From positions 1 through 44,793 of the forward strand of contig JBBQJV010000025.1 of assembly GCA_038326205.1 (NCBI GenBank): a stretch of DNA of 44,793 nucleotides. Reading direction: 5' to 3'. Numbering within the stretch: the stretch's first letter is position 1; each line of letters opens with the position of its first letter. The notes beneath the pieces were generated by a model. The model did no database searches. It worked only from the letters and a program-made list of their open reading frames with translations, and was not told the DNA's origin. The translations under genes and the position numbers were made by a program. Shown one piece after another: positions 44,743-44,793 of this stretch. This stretch comes from UBA7672 sp038326205 (lineage in GTDB: Bacteria > Pseudomonadota > Alphaproteobacteria > Caulobacterales > Hyphomonadaceae).

Positions 44743-44793
44743 ATGTCGATTGCGATCACGCGTTTGGAGATGTCGGCGGTAGAGCTTCGGCGT
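44743..44793 (+). CDS. N terminus of a gene cut by the window end, possibly an IS630-type transposase
   Basis: ATG at 44743 is preceded by GGGAGGACGGAG. Seventeen codons are present: MSIAITRLEMSAVELRR. An IS630-like transposase often starts with AITR...ELRR, so this could be the left end of such an insertion sequence, but 17 residues are too few to be sure. The 100 bases upstream hold no other gene. Confidence 0.35.
   Translation, partial: MSIAITRLEMSAVELRR

Overview
The window is GC-rich chromosomal DNA of an aerobic Gram-negative bacterium, most likely an alphaproteobacterium of the Hyphomonadaceae/Caulobacterales type. The signs are divergent argH and tlpA genes, two TonB-dependent receptors, many small lipoproteins, an H-NS/HvrA-like protein, a one-chain indolepyruvate oxidoreductase with its Lrp regulator, and several TTG/GTG starts with good ribosome sites. 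The lineage is inferred from gene content only. No phage, plasmid or CRISPR locus is visible. The right edge may be the start of a transposase.

Layout. 1-4.2 kb: small envelope proteins, a broken flavin-binding PPOX gene, argH and tlpA (start codons overlapping head to head). 4.2-10.2 kb: tandem paralogous secreted proteins, a broken lipoprotein hydrolase, a secreted MORN-repeat protein and two near-identical glycine-zipper lipoproteins. 10.3-14.9 kb: a TonB receptor and uvrB. 15-20.5 kb: an Lrp regulator divergent from a 1157-residue indolepyruvate:ferredoxin oxidoreductase, a broken lipoprotein and dodecin. 20.5-25.4 kb: an FAD oxidoreductase, a CAU tRNA, an H-NS-like gene with promoter and terminator, and the glutathione-dependent formaldehyde pair fghA and frmA. 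25.5-32.8 kb: an acyl-CoA dehydrogenase, mmsA and mmsB (distal valine degradation), interleaved with a secreted histidine-brace protein, a HAD phosphatase and a secreted papain/C39-like protein.

33.1-39.4 kb is the most interesting part. Five same-strand genes encode a three-helix membrane protein, an SPFH protein with a long charged coil and C-terminal zinc ribbon, a zinc-ribbon protein with an FHA-like domain, a zinc-ribbon Ser/Thr kinase fused to a DUF805 membrane domain, and a cytoplasmic papain-like protease. The common zinc ribbons, the kinase/FHA pairing and the tight spacing suggest one membrane-associated phospho-signalling system with a protease output. I know of no described system with this composition; its function is inference.

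39.6-44.8 kb: a PgsA-like phosphatidyltransferase, a ZnuD-like TonB receptor behind a double Zur-type operator, a hypothetical gene flanked by extragenic palindromic elements, a YjbR-family protein and a haloacid-dehalogenase-like protein.

Four genes have broken frames (near 1-263, 1145-1722, 6681-8143, 19842-20238). Most breaks can be repaired by one base in a G or C run, so consensus sequence errors are as likely as true pseudogenes.
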